A stretch of DNA of 64,000 nucleotides, taken from Microbulbifer agarilyticus (lineage in GTDB: Bacteria > Pseudomonadota > Gammaproteobacteria > Pseudomonadales > Cellvibrionaceae). The position numbers and the translations under genes were made by a program. Below the pieces are notes generated by a model that had not been told where the DNA came from, ran no database searches, and was given only the letters and a program-made list of their open reading frames with translations. The stretch covers positions 1,550,001-1,614,000 of the forward strand of contig NZ_JAIUZM010000001.1 in the NCBI RefSeq assembly GCF_020171345.1, given 5' to 3'. Of this stretch, positions 26,548-34,901 are shown in pieces. The first letter of the stretch is position 1; each line of letters starts with the position of its first letter.

Positions 26548-28356
26548 TCAGGAAAAGGCAAAGATGGCGATGCTGCCGGTGTTCAGGGTCTGCTGGCGCA
26601 GGGTCACCGTACGGGATTGACCGGCGGCGATGATGTCTACTGTGTCACCTTGCTGGAACAGGGGGGTGGGCAGCAATAGCTCTGGCAGCTGCCCCGCGAC
26701 GCCGTTCAGCAGGCCCGCCATGGAATCCGAGCGTCGCCCGTCCCTGGTGTGGCGGCGCACCCGCACCGCACTGGTGTGGCCGCCGAGTAACTCCAGTCCA
26801 GCGCGACACTGATCGGGCAGACCGAACTGCCAGCGCACCAGCCCTACCTCCCAATGCTCAGCGAATTTGAGTGCGATCAGGTTGCCGCTGTGAAGACGCC
26901 CCTGAACTTCTGCCGGCATACGCAATCCCGCGCCGTTGCCGCTGGTGTTGAGCAGTGTGGCGGGCGTTGGCGAGTAGCGTTTTGGCGCTGTGCTCGCACC
27001 TTCGCTGTGCCGACGCGACACCGATGGCGCGCAGGGCAGTGGCGTGGCCACTTCATAATCCTTGAGAGCGCGGCCAGTGCTGAAGTCGATGGAATCCACC
27101 TCCATCACCAGATCCGCGGCATTGCTGGTATTAAAACTTGCCGCGAGCTCCGGGCCTTCATCGCCGTCCTGCTTGAGGTGGTAGGCGATCGCGCTGATGC
27201 CAACGGCAACCTGGCAGTCCAACGCCACCGGAGTGCGCTGTTCGCCCCGGCTCTTGGCGCCCGCCCAGATGGCCTGCACCCGCTCCAGCATATCTACCGA
27301 CAGCGCCCCGGGGCGCCGCAGCCGTTTTTGCAGCAGTCGCAGCGGCCCGCTCAGATCCACGGGCCAACCCAGTGGCGCGGAGAAATGCTTCAGGTCAACT
27401 GCGCTGCGGCGCAGGCGCACCGCGGGAATGGGCGGCTGGTCCAGATTCAGGCAGCACAGCAGAGTCTGCGCGGATTTTTCCGCACGTTCGAGCAGTGTTG
27501 CCTTGCTCGCCCAGCGGCCGCAGCACAACCACAGTTGCAGCTGTTCATCCAGGGTCAGCTGCAGTGGGTTGGCGCTGGCGAATAGTGCGGTTTGCAGATA
27601 GGGGTGCGTTAGCTTTTCCCAGCGGTTCAGCCGGCGAGTGGCGCGCAGCGGAGCATCCGCGGCACCCGTCGCCAGCGGATCCACAACCCGGCGTTGTTCC
27701 AGGCCGTGCTCGCGCGCTGTTTGCACCAGTTGCTGCAAGCGCAACCAGCTGCCTTGTGGCGGGGCCTGGTAGGCGAGGTTGCAGATCTGAATCAGCCGGC
27801 GATAGCTGTCGCAGCCGCGATGCAGGGCGCGGGCAAGCCGGCGGCGGAAAAACAGGGTGTGGGTCTCCTCCATAAGCTGGCTGCTCACACTGGCGTAGGC
27901 CTGTGCCAGATGCTGGTAGAGGATGACGGCGGTAAGTTGTTCGCGACGCTGCCGCTGGTTTTGGCCGCGCTGAGCGCTGGCGAAATTGGCCAACGGCGCG
28001 AGTGCGAGGGTACCGCAATGCTCGGCGATTGCCGGGCGCAGCACCTCCAGGCAGGCCAGGCGCAGACGCACCGGTGCATCCCAACGAGTAATCTCCGAGA
28101 GCAGGCTGCGCAGGGTGCCGGCGTTGCGCTGGGCCTTTTCATCCAGCGGGTTACGGCTGAGGAAGTCGCGCAACCATTGCTTTAGCTGACGATGATTGCG
28201 GCATCCGCAGGTGAGCTGGGGAAGGTCCCTGAGTGGAGGCGTGGATGGGCCGGCCTGTGTGCCCTGTGGCGATGGGAAATCGGAGTGGGGGTTATGTGCG
28301 GTTTTATTTCCGCGACGGGCATCCTGCCCGACTTCTGTATCTGCTGCGTCCTGCAT
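26548..28356 (-). CDS. uncharacterised protein with PilZ-like C-terminal motif
   Basis: This 602-residue protein is poorly recognisable. The N-terminal 40 residues are low-complexity. A largely alpha-helical, Leu/Arg/Gln-rich region spans about 45-370. The C-terminal part contains N-T-S-G-N-G-A-G (470-477), which fits the (D/N)xSxxG half of the PilZ c-di-GMP signature, preceded by Arg-rich residues and followed by a beta-rich tail. A complete RxxxR motif at canonical spacing is not certain. Its position directly upstream of the FimX-like gene on the same strand supports a c-di-GMP or type IV pilus role. It could equally be a degenerate PilZ fold that no longer binds nucleotide. Confidence 0.55.
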   Translation of the reverse strand: MQDAADTEVGQDARRGNKTAHNPHSDFPSPQGTQAGPSTPPLRDLPQLTCGCRNHRQLKQWLRDFLSRNPLDEKAQRNAGTLRSLLSEITRWDAPVRLRLACLEVLRPAIAEHCGTLALAPLANFASAQRGQNQRQRREQLTAVILYQHLAQAYASVSSQLMEETHTLFFRRRLARALHRGCDSYRRLIQICNLAYQAPPQGSWLRLQQLVQTAREHGLEQRRVVDPLATGAADAPLRATRRLNRWEKLTHPYLQTALFASANPLQLTLDEQLQLWLCCGRWASKATLLERAEKSAQTLLCCLNLDQPPIPAVRLRRSAVDLKHFSAPLGWPVDLSGPLRLLQKRLRRPGALSVDMLERVQAIWAGAKSRGEQRTPVALDCQVAVGISAIAYHLKQDGDEGPELAASFNTSNAADLVMEVDSIDFSTGRALKDYEVATPLPCAPSVSRRHSEGASTAPKRYSPTPATLLNTSGNGAGLRMPAEVQGRLHSGNLIALKFAEHWEVGLVRWQFGLPDQCRAGLELLGGHTSAVRVRRHTRDGRRSDSMAGLLNGVAGQLPELLLPTPLFQQGDTVDIIAAGQSRTVTLRQQTLNTGSIAIFAFS

Positions 28357-28572
28357 GGCGATAACCGAGTGTTGCGTGCATGCAGTATACGAGGCCGCGA
28401 AATTTGCACAAACATGTCAGAGGAAATAGGCGTCTAAATAGAAGCTTACGGCGCCAAAAATCGCCGAACAGGCGACAAACTTGTCGTATATTAGCTCTTT
28501 TGGGGGGCTTTTGGAGCGTGTTTGGCGGCTCCATGCGAGCGCCAGCGTTGGGGGCTCAGCGACAAACGCTGT

Positions 28573-29622
28573 TTATACCGGTGTCTTGGATTTTTCCGCG
28601 GGAATTTCCCGCACCAGGCGCGGTACCAGATAACCTGGCAGTTGCTGGCGCACACTTTCCACCAGTGCGCGCGCGCGGGTGTCTGCCACTTCGAAATGTG
28701 CGGCACCCTGCACGTGATCCAGCTGGTGCAGGTAATACGGCAGCACCCCATTGGCGAACAACTTTTCGGAAAGCTCGGCCAGCGTGTCGGCGCTGTCGTT
28801 GACGTTTTTCAGCAGCACAGCCTGGTTGAGCAGGGTAACGCCGGCAGCGCGCAATCGGCCGAGGGCGGCCGCGACCTCATCGTCAATCTCGTTGGGGTGA
28901 TTGCAGTGCAGCACCAGTACAGGCTTGAGGCGGCTACGGGTAAACCAGCCCAACAGTTCTTCGTTGACGCGGGACGGCGCGACGATGGGCAGGCGGGTGT
29001 GGATACGCAGCTTGTCCAGCTGCGGGATCTGCTGCAGCTCGCCCGCCAGCCAGGCCAGCTGACGGTCGCTCATCACCAGGGGGTCGCCACCGCTTAAAAT
29101 CACTTCACGCAGGCCCTGCTGAGCGCGGATATAGTCCAGCGCCTGCTGCCACTGCTGGCGGTTCAAATGGTTGTCGCCGTAGGGGAAGGCGCGGCGGAAG
29201 CAGTAGCGGCAGTTGACCGCGCACTGGCCGGCGGCAATCAACAGCAGGCGGCCCTGGTATTTATGCACGACGCCGGGCACCGGATTGGCGTTGGCTTCCT
29301 CCAGTGGGTCGTTGTTGTAGCCGGGGCTGGGCTGCAGTTCTGCTGCGGTGGGCAATACTTGCAACAGCAGTGGGTCTTTGGGATCGCCGGGGCGGATGCG
29401 GCTCAGGAACGGGCGTGGCACGCGCAGTTCGAAGGTGGCCGAGGCAGCGCTCAGTTGGGGCAGCTGCTCAGCATCCAGTTGCAGCAGCTCGAGCAGTTCC
29501 TGCGGGTCGCGCACCAGATCGCTCATTTCTTCCTGCCAGCGGCGCGGGCGCAGGATCTCCTCGCCGGAGGCGGCGATTTCGATGCTGCTTATTTCACGTG
29601 CGGGCTGGCGGTGCTGTATCAT
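28573..29622 (-). CDS. epmB: EF-P beta-lysylation protein EpmB
   Basis: This 349-residue radical-SAM enzyme of the lysine 2,3-aminomutase family has the CxxxCxxC cluster in CAVNCRYCFRRAFPY, LSGGDPL and a conserved LHCNHPNEI. EpmB converts (S)-alpha-lysine to (R)-beta-lysine, which EpmA attaches to elongation factor P. efp lies divergently 107 bases away and epmA follows efp, so the identification is secure. Length fits the EpmB family, which lacks the C-terminal extension of clostridial aminomutases. Confidence 0.95.
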   Translation of the reverse strand: MIQHRQPAREISSIEIAASGEEILRPRRWQEEMSDLVRDPQELLELLQLDAEQLPQLSAASATFELRVPRPFLSRIRPGDPKDPLLLQVLPTAAELQPSPGYNNDPLEEANANPVPGVVHKYQGRLLLIAAGQCAVNCRYCFRRAFPYGDNHLNRQQWQQALDYIRAQQGLREVILSGGDPLVMSDRQLAWLAGELQQIPQLDKLRIHTRLPIVAPSRVNEELLGWFTRSRLKPVLVLHCNHPNEIDDEVAAALGRLRAAGVTLLNQAVLLKNVNDSADTLAELSEKLFANGVLPYYLHQLDHVQGAAHFEVADTRARALVESVRQQLPGYLVPRLVREIPAEKSKTPV

Positions 29623-29729
29623 AGCGGGCTGTTTTTTTGGCGCGGTGGCCGTTGGCTACTGGTTGGCCCCGGAGGGGCGCGCGAAGTTTAATCAATTTGA
29701 TGGCGTAATGCTGATATTTCGAGGAGCTC

Positions 29730-30302
29730 ATGGCTAATTATTCCACTAACGAATTCAAAGGCGGCCTGAAGGTAATGCTGGACGGCGACCCCTGTTCCAT
29801 TGTGGACAATGAGTTCGTGAAGCCCGGTAAGGGGCAGGCCTTCAATCGCGTGAAGCTGCGCAACCTGAAGACCGGTCGCGTGTGGGAGCGTACTTTCCGT
29901 TCCGGTGAGAGCCTGGAGAGTGCGGACGTGATGGACCGCGACATGGAATACCTCTACAACGATGGTGAGTTCTTCCATTTCATGGAGCCGGAGACCTTTG
30001 AGCAGCATCAGGCGGACGCGAAGGCGGTTGGCGATGCGGCGAAGTGGCTGAAGGAGCAGGATATCTGCGTGGTCACTCTGTATAACGGTGCGCCGCTGGC
30101 GGTCACTCCGCCAAACCACGTGATCCTGGAAATCACCGATACCGATCCGGGTGTGCGTGGCGATACTGCACAGGGCGGCACCAAGCCGGCGACCCTGTCT
30201 ACCGGTGCCGTGGTGAAGGTACCCCTGTTCCTGGAAATCGGTGAGACTATCAAGGTCGATACCCGTACCGCGGAATACCTGGGTCGCGCGAAGGAAGACT
30301 AA
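29730..30302 (+). CDS. efp: elongation factor P
   Basis: This 190-residue translation factor rescues ribosomes stalled at polyproline stretches. The N-terminal KOW-like domain carries Lys34 in the loop VKPGKGQAF, the residue beta-lysylated by EpmA/EpmB. Two OB-fold domains follow. A strong intrinsic terminator ends the gene at 30327-30356, so efp is probably transcribed separately from epmA. GAGGAG precedes the ATG. Confidence 0.97.
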   Translation: MANYSTNEFKGGLKVMLDGDPCSIVDNEFVKPGKGQAFNRVKLRNLKTGRVWERTFRSGESLESADVMDRDMEYLYNDGEFFHFMEPETFEQHQADAKAVGDAAKWLKEQDICVVTLYNGAPLAVTPPNHVILEITDTDPGVRGDTAQGGTKPATLSTGAVVKVPLFLEIGETIKVDTRTAEYLGRAKED

Positions 30303-30326
30303 TCCTCTTTTGCTCAGCGATTCTGA

Positions 30327-30356
30327 AGGGCGAATACTCTGGTATTCGCCCTTTTT
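30327..30356 (+). terminator. Rho-independent terminator of efp
   Basis: An 11-bp perfect stem AGGGCGAATAC/GTATTCGCCCT with a 4-base loop is followed by a T-run, 24 bases beyond the efp stop codon. Confidence 0.93.
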
Positions 30357-30399
30357 AGTTGTGGCTGCGGTGGTTCCTTTTTCCAGGGCCTCGAGGCGT

Positions 30400-30507
30400 C
30401 AAAATACCGGGTGCGGGTTTTCAGGACCGCTGTGAATACATCCCTGTACGCTGCGTCAGCGGCGTCCTTGCCGCTGACGCTCCTGAAAACCCGCACCCGG
30501 CACTTTG
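30400..30507 (-). repeat. GGA-loop palindromic repeat, copy 4
   Basis: The 27-base arms (30400-30426 and 30481-30507) differ at two positions, both wobbles only on the minus strand. The inner perfect 11-bp stem is at 30453-30480 (loop AAGGAC). The mini-hairpin reads GTACAGGGATGT on the minus strand, identical to the published 12-nt CsrA consensus RUACARGGAUGU. It lies between efp and epmA, antisense to both. Confidence 0.9.
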
Positions 30508-30573
30508 CCTTCGCATCGGCGATTGGTGGTTCTAGGCAGCTAAACTGGTACATCTTTTTAAATTTAAACTCCT

Positions 30574-31539
30574 ATGTCTGAATGCCTCTGGCAGCCCTCT
30601 GCCCCACTCGACAACCTCCGCCGCCGCGCCACCCTGCTCGCGGATATCCGCCGTTTCTTCAGCGAGCGTCAGGTGCTGGAGATGGAGGTGCCGATTCTGT
30701 CCCGTCGCGCCACCAGCGACCCGCATATCGATTCGATCACGGCGGACTGTAGCGGCGCGCCGGCGTTCCTGGCGACCAGCCCGGAGTTTGGCCTGAAGCG
30801 TTTGCTGGCCGCGGGCATGGGAGATTGTTATTACCTGGGCAAGGCGTTTCGCAATGGCGAGGCCGGTGGTCGGCACAATCCGGAATTCACCATGCTGGAG
30901 TGGTATCGGGTGGGCTGGGACGATCATCGGCTGATGATCGAGGTGGGTGAGTTTCTGTCGTGGGTGCTGAATATTTCTCGCGTGTGTTCCTACAGTTACC
31001 GCGCGCTGTTTCTGAAGTTTCTCGATATCGATCCGCACCGGGCGTCGCTGGAGGAGTTGAAGGCGGTTGTGGCGCGGGTGCTGGAGTTGTCGTTCGAGCC
31101 GGCGGATCGCGATGAGTGTCTGGATCTGTTGATGAGCCACCATATCGAGCCGAATATGGATTCGTCAGGCGAGCGTGGGATTACGCTGGTCTACGATTTC
31201 CCCGCGAGCCAGGCGGCACTGGCGCGGGTGGAGCACGATGAGCTGGGTGCGCCGGTGGCGCGGCGGTTTGAAGCCTATGTGGCGGGGATGGAGCTGGCCA
31301 ATGGTTACTGGGAACTGACCGATGCCGCGGAACAGCAGCGCCGGTTTGAAGCGGATCAGAAATACCGTGCAGAGCATGGCAAGCCGGTAAATCCATACGA
31401 GGAGCGTCTGGTGGAGGGGCTGGCGTCTGGCATGCCGGCCTGCGCGGGCGTGGCGCTGGGGGTGGACCGGATATTGATGTTGGCCTGCGAGGCAGAGCGT
31501 ATTGATGAGGTGATCGCGTTTCCGATTGAGCGTGCGTAA
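30574..31539 (+). CDS. epmA: EF-P--(R)-beta-lysine ligase EpmA
   Basis: This 321-residue paralogue of the class II lysyl-tRNA synthetase catalytic core lacks the anticodon-binding domain. Motif 2 is in FRNGEAGGRHNPEFTMLEWY and motif 3 in GVALGVDRILMLA. It ligates (R)-beta-lysine to Lys34 of EF-P. It is separated from efp by the efp terminator and repeat copy 4, so it needs its own promoter or read-through. The assignment is supported by epmB and efp next door. Confidence 0.95.
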   Translation: MSECLWQPSAPLDNLRRRATLLADIRRFFSERQVLEMEVPILSRRATSDPHIDSITADCSGAPAFLATSPEFGLKRLLAAGMGDCYYLGKAFRNGEAGGRHNPEFTMLEWYRVGWDDHRLMIEVGEFLSWVLNISRVCSYSYRALFLKFLDIDPHRASLEELKAVVARVLELSFEPADRDECLDLLMSHHIEPNMDSSGERGITLVYDFPASQAALARVEHDELGAPVARRFEAYVAGMELANGYWELTDAAEQQRRFEADQKYRAEHGKPVNPYEERLVEGLASGMPACAGVALGVDRILMLACEAERIDEVIAFPIERA

Positions 31540-31565
31540 TCTCGCTGGTTATCCGCTAGCTGCAC

Positions 31566-32426
31566 TCATGCGCTTTCGCGATCTTCACTTGCATCGTCAT
31601 TGGGCGCGTCCTGGCGGAGGCTGCTGGCACCGCGCTCGGGGGTGAATTCGTAGCAGGTGACTTCGCCCACGGCGTAAAAGCCAGTATCTAACCAGAGGTC
31701 TTGTTGGTCTTCTCCCACCAGTGCCACTGCGTGCTTGTGGTGGCTATGCAACACTTCCCGCACCATTTGCTGGAACATGGCACTGCCGACTCCGTGATCG
31801 CGATATTCGGGTAATGTCCACAGGTCGTAGAAGCCGAGCGCATCGGCGGAAGAAAACAGGCAGCCGGTGGCCACCGCTTTTCCCTCGAACTCGCCGATAT
31901 GCATTTTCAGACGGCTGTATTTGTGTTCGGGTAATTCGGATAAGTGTTTGTAGAACTTCTTGGTTTGCGCGGCTTCGAGGTTGCAGCTTTGTGATGCGGC
32001 AATCAGGTCGCCGTAGGCGATGACATCCTCTGCGCGCGTGACGTTTTTAATCGTCAGCTTGTCATCGGCCTTGTCGTTTGGGGCCAGTTGTTTGACCTCC
32101 GCCGCCATGGCAATCAATGGCGGTTGGCGAATCAGATGTAGTTCCGCCAGTGCCACGTCATCCAGTGGCTTGTTTGCACAGTGCCACAGGGAAAAGGGGC
32201 TGTGGCGCTCGGCAAAATAATCGACGACAAAACGCTGCAAAATGCGCGGCTGTACCACCGAGTTGCTCACTACCTGGTTGAAATGCGAGGAGAGGAGCCC
32301 GCTGTCGGTGCGCAGCAGGCCGGTGATTTCTTTGGTCTGACTGGGGTTGGCCAGCCCGGCAAAGTACCCAGCTTTAGTTTCCAGGTTGCGGCAAACGAGG
32401 TTTTTGGCACTGAGACTGTATTTCAT
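31566..32426 (-). CDS. GNAT family N-acetyltransferase
   Basis: This protein of about 286 residues has a C-terminal GNAT domain with acetyl-CoA-binding motif A, LPEYRDHGVGSAMFQQ. A less conserved N-terminal half precedes it. The substrate is unknown. A TTG at 32474 extends the frame, but the ATG at 32426 is a more natural start. It converges with epmA (26-base gap) and follows a cysE-like gene on the same strand (63 bases), so it may share that transcript. Confidence 0.7.
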   Translation of the reverse strand: MKYSLSAKNLVCRNLETKAGYFAGLANPSQTKEITGLLRTDSGLLSSHFNQVVSNSVVQPRILQRFVVDYFAERHSPFSLWHCANKPLDDVALAELHLIRQPPLIAMAAEVKQLAPNDKADDKLTIKNVTRAEDVIAYGDLIAASQSCNLEAAQTKKFYKHLSELPEHKYSRLKMHIGEFEGKAVATGCLFSSADALGFYDLWTLPEYRDHGVGSAMFQQMVREVLHSHHKHAVALVGEDQQDLWLDTGFYAVGEVTCYEFTPERGASSLRQDAPNDDASEDRESA

Positions 32427-32489
32427 GGTTAAAGGATAGTCTTGCCGTTGCCTGGCTGGAATGAATGTGTGCAACCTGTGACAGCAGAA

Positions 32490-33320
32490 TCAGCGCAATT
32501 GATCCACCTGCGATATTGCGGTTTGATTCATGCTGATGGCGGGCTGGTCGCAGCTTGCCGTGCCAATCACTTTGGCGGGCACCCCGGCTACCAGAGATTT
32601 CTCCGGTACTGGCTTCAGCACCACACTGCCGGAAGCGATCTGCGAGCAGGCGCCAATCTCGATATTGCCGAGAATCTTGCTGCCGGCACCAATCAGCACA
32701 CCGCAACGCACTTTCGGATGGCGGTCGCCGCTTTCCTTGCCGGTGCCCCCCAGGGTCACCGATTGCATGATCGAGACATTGTCTTCCACCACCGCCGTCT
32801 CGCCGATGACGATGCCGGTGGCGTGGTCGAGCAGGATGCCCTGCCCCAGCTCGGCGGCGGGATGGATATCCACACCGAATACCACCGAGATACGGTGTTG
32901 GATAAACAGGGACAGTGAACGTCGCTGCTGTTGCCACAGCCAGTGGGCCACGCGCCAGGCCTGCAGGGCGTGATACCCCTTGAAGAACAGGAACGGCTCA
33001 TACAGCGAGTGGCAGGCACTGTCGCGTTGTTCGATCGCGGCCAGGTCCGCGCGCGCGGCGGTACCGATACTCGGGTCCGCGGCCAGTGCTTCGTCAATCA
33101 CTTCCCGAATCAGCAGGGCTTGAGCAACCGGGCTGTCCAGCTTGTTGGCCAGGTGAAAACTGAGGGCCGATTCGAGCGTGGCGTGATTCAGGATGGTGGC
33201 GTGCAGGAAGCTCGCCAGGATCGGCTCCCGCTCGACCTGCACCGCGACATCCCGGCGAATGCCGTCCCAGATCGGGTCAAGTTGGTCGACTTGATCAGCG
33301 CTTGGCTTTACGTTTTCCAT
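32490..33320 (-). CDS. cysE: serine O-acetyltransferase (CysE-like)
   Basis: This 276-residue enzyme has an N-terminal helical domain (ILASFLHATILNHATLE) and a left-handed beta-helix of hexapeptide repeats. These include IHPAAELGQGILLDHATG, IGETAVVEDNVSI and the catalytic HPKVRCG region. It transfers acetyl from acetyl-CoA to serine for cysteine synthesis. AAGGAG precedes the ATG at 33320; the earlier in-frame ATG at 33347 lacks this. It lies 41 bases downstream of srkA on the same strand. Confidence 0.92.
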   Translation of the reverse strand: MENVKPSADQVDQLDPIWDGIRRDVAVQVEREPILASFLHATILNHATLESALSFHLANKLDSPVAQALLIREVIDEALAADPSIGTAARADLAAIEQRDSACHSLYEPFLFFKGYHALQAWRVAHWLWQQQRRSLSLFIQHRISVVFGVDIHPAAELGQGILLDHATGIVIGETAVVEDNVSIMQSVTLGGTGKESGDRHPKVRCGVLIGAGSKILGNIEIGACSQIASGSVVLKPVPEKSLVAGVPAKVIGTASCDQPAISMNQTAISQVDQLR

Positions 33321-33361
33321 CGGATACAGCTCCTTTTTTCTCACCACGATTTACGCGCTGG

Positions 33362-34348
33362 TTAGACTGCCCCAAGTGTGAGGGGCGGCTCCTGCAGCGC
33401 GGCAAGCTGCTCGCGCAGGGCCAGAATATGTTCTGCCCAGTAGCGGGGCGTATTGAACCACGGGAATGCCTTGGGAAACGCCGGGTCCTGCCAGCGCCGC
33501 GCCAGCCAGGCGGCGTGGTGCATCTGGCGCAGGCAGCGCAACGGTTCTACCAGCTGTAACTGAGCCGGATCAAAAGGGTAGAAGGTTTCGTAGCCTTCGA
33601 CCACAGTATCCAGATAAGCGGTTGCCTCCGCGCGGTCACCAGAAATCAGCATCCAGATATCCTGGATGGCCGGACCTTGTAAGCAGTCGTCCAGATCCAC
33701 AAACCAGGGGGTATCGTCCCGCCACAGGAAGTTGCCGCTGTGGCAGTCGCCGTGCAGACGCAGCGTGGGCCACTCCCGCTCAAACTGAGGTGCAATCTGT
33801 TCGATGAGATGTGCCGTGGTGGTGGCGTAGGCCTCCACATTCTCTCGCGGCAGGAAATCTCCGGCCAGAATGGTTTCGCGGCTATCGATAGCGAAGCGCT
33901 GCAGGCTCAGTTGCGGGCGGTGCGCGAAGGGGCGCGCAGCACCGATGGCGTGAATTCGCCCGAGCATGGTGCCCACCTGTTCCAGGTGGTCAAAGTTATC
34001 CAGCTCGATCTGGTGACCGCCGCGGCGCGGAAAAAGTGCGAAGCGGAACCCGTGGGCTTCCAACAGCGTGGTGCCATCAAATTCCAGTGGTGCCACCACG
34101 GGAATCTCTGCGGCCGCAAGCTCCAGCGAGAACGCGTGTTCCTCGAGGATTTGCGCATCACTCCAGCGTCCCGGGCGATAGAACTTGGCGATTAACGGTT
34201 GCGCCTCGTCGATCCCTACCTGGTAAACGCGGTTCTCATAACTGTTGAGTGGGAATATGCGCGCGTCAGACAGCAGGCCCACGCTCTCCACGCAGTCGAT
34301 TACCCGGTCGGGGGTAAGCGCGTCGTAGGGATGTGACGATTCGGTCAT
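33362..34348 (-). CDS. srkA: stress response serine/threonine kinase SrkA (YihE)
   Basis: This 328-residue aminoglycoside-phosphotransferase-fold kinase has an ATP-binding region (ENRVYQVG, then IAKFYRPGRW), catalytic loop LHGDCHSGNFLW and metal-binding FVDLDDC. The length equals that of E. coli SrkA, which phosphorylates proteins and protects against envelope and oxidative stress death pathways. The open frame runs upstream another 98 codons, but the ATG at 34348, with GGAG six bases before it, matches the family start. Confidence 0.9.
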   Translation of the reverse strand: MTESSHPYDALTPDRVIDCVESVGLLSDARIFPLNSYENRVYQVGIDEAQPLIAKFYRPGRWSDAQILEEHAFSLELAAAEIPVVAPLEFDGTTLLEAHGFRFALFPRRGGHQIELDNFDHLEQVGTMLGRIHAIGAARPFAHRPQLSLQRFAIDSRETILAGDFLPRENVEAYATTTAHLIEQIAPQFEREWPTLRLHGDCHSGNFLWRDDTPWFVDLDDCLQGPAIQDIWMLISGDRAEATAYLDTVVEGYETFYPFDPAQLQLVEPLRCLRQMHHAAWLARRWQDPAFPKAFPWFNTPRYWAEHILALREQLAALQEPPLTLGAV

Positions 34349-34479
34349 GGGGGCTCCACTGAGCGCGATAGGGCTCGGATCAAATGGGGGCGCTATGCTA
34401 ACGCGGATGGACTGGCGCACCAACTGTTCATGGAACGCATGGATGTCCATGGATACAGGGAAATCGACAGGAGAACACG

Positions 34480-34800
34480 GTGAAATACATTTTTGAGGTG
34501 CAGATAAAACAGGGCTTCCGTGCGGAGCAATACGCCGATGCCTGGGTGCGCGCATCAGAGCTGATTCAGCAGGCGCCGGGGGCACGTGGAACTGAACTGC
34601 ATCGCAAGATTGGTGAACCGGACAAGATGATTGCGATTGCACATTGGGATTCCAAAGCGCAGCGCGATGCGATGCAGGAAAAACACAACCCGGAGATCGA
34701 CAGCATCATTCGCAGTGCTGCGCCCTTTGTCGAGATTCGGGTGCTCGGCTCTTACGAGGAGCCGGAATGGGTGGTAACGCCGCCGCAAGCAAAAGCGTAG
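34480..34800 (+). CDS. antibiotic biosynthesis monooxygenase-like protein
   Basis: This 106-residue protein is of the dimeric alpha-beta barrel type. It has a short N-terminal strand (KYIFEVQIKQGF), a helix and a conserved pattern GARGTELHRKIGEPDKMIAIAHW. Members act as small oxygenases, heme-degrading proteins or proteins of unknown function. No catalytic residues are obvious, and the neighbours give no hint. It is divergent from srkA. Confidence 0.65.
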   Translation: MKYIFEVQIKQGFRAEQYADAWVRASELIQQAPGARGTELHRKIGEPDKMIAIAHWDSKAQRDAMQEKHNPEIDSIIRSAAPFVEIRVLGSYEEPEWVVTPPQAKA

Positions 34801-34824
34801 TCGGCAGCCGTGTTTTATCGGGTA

Positions 34825-34855
34825 GAAAAAAGGGCGCCCTGTAAACAGGGCGCCC
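34825..34855 (-). terminator. Rho-independent terminator of the subtilase gene
   Basis: A 10-bp GC-rich stem (GGGCGCCCTG/CAGGGCGCCC, 4-base loop) on the minus strand is followed by six T, starting 46 bases after the protease stop codon. Confidence 0.9.
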
Positions 34856-34901
34856 ATATTGCTTGCGAATTGAGGAAATCCGCGCGGTGCGTTAGCGCAC
34901 C

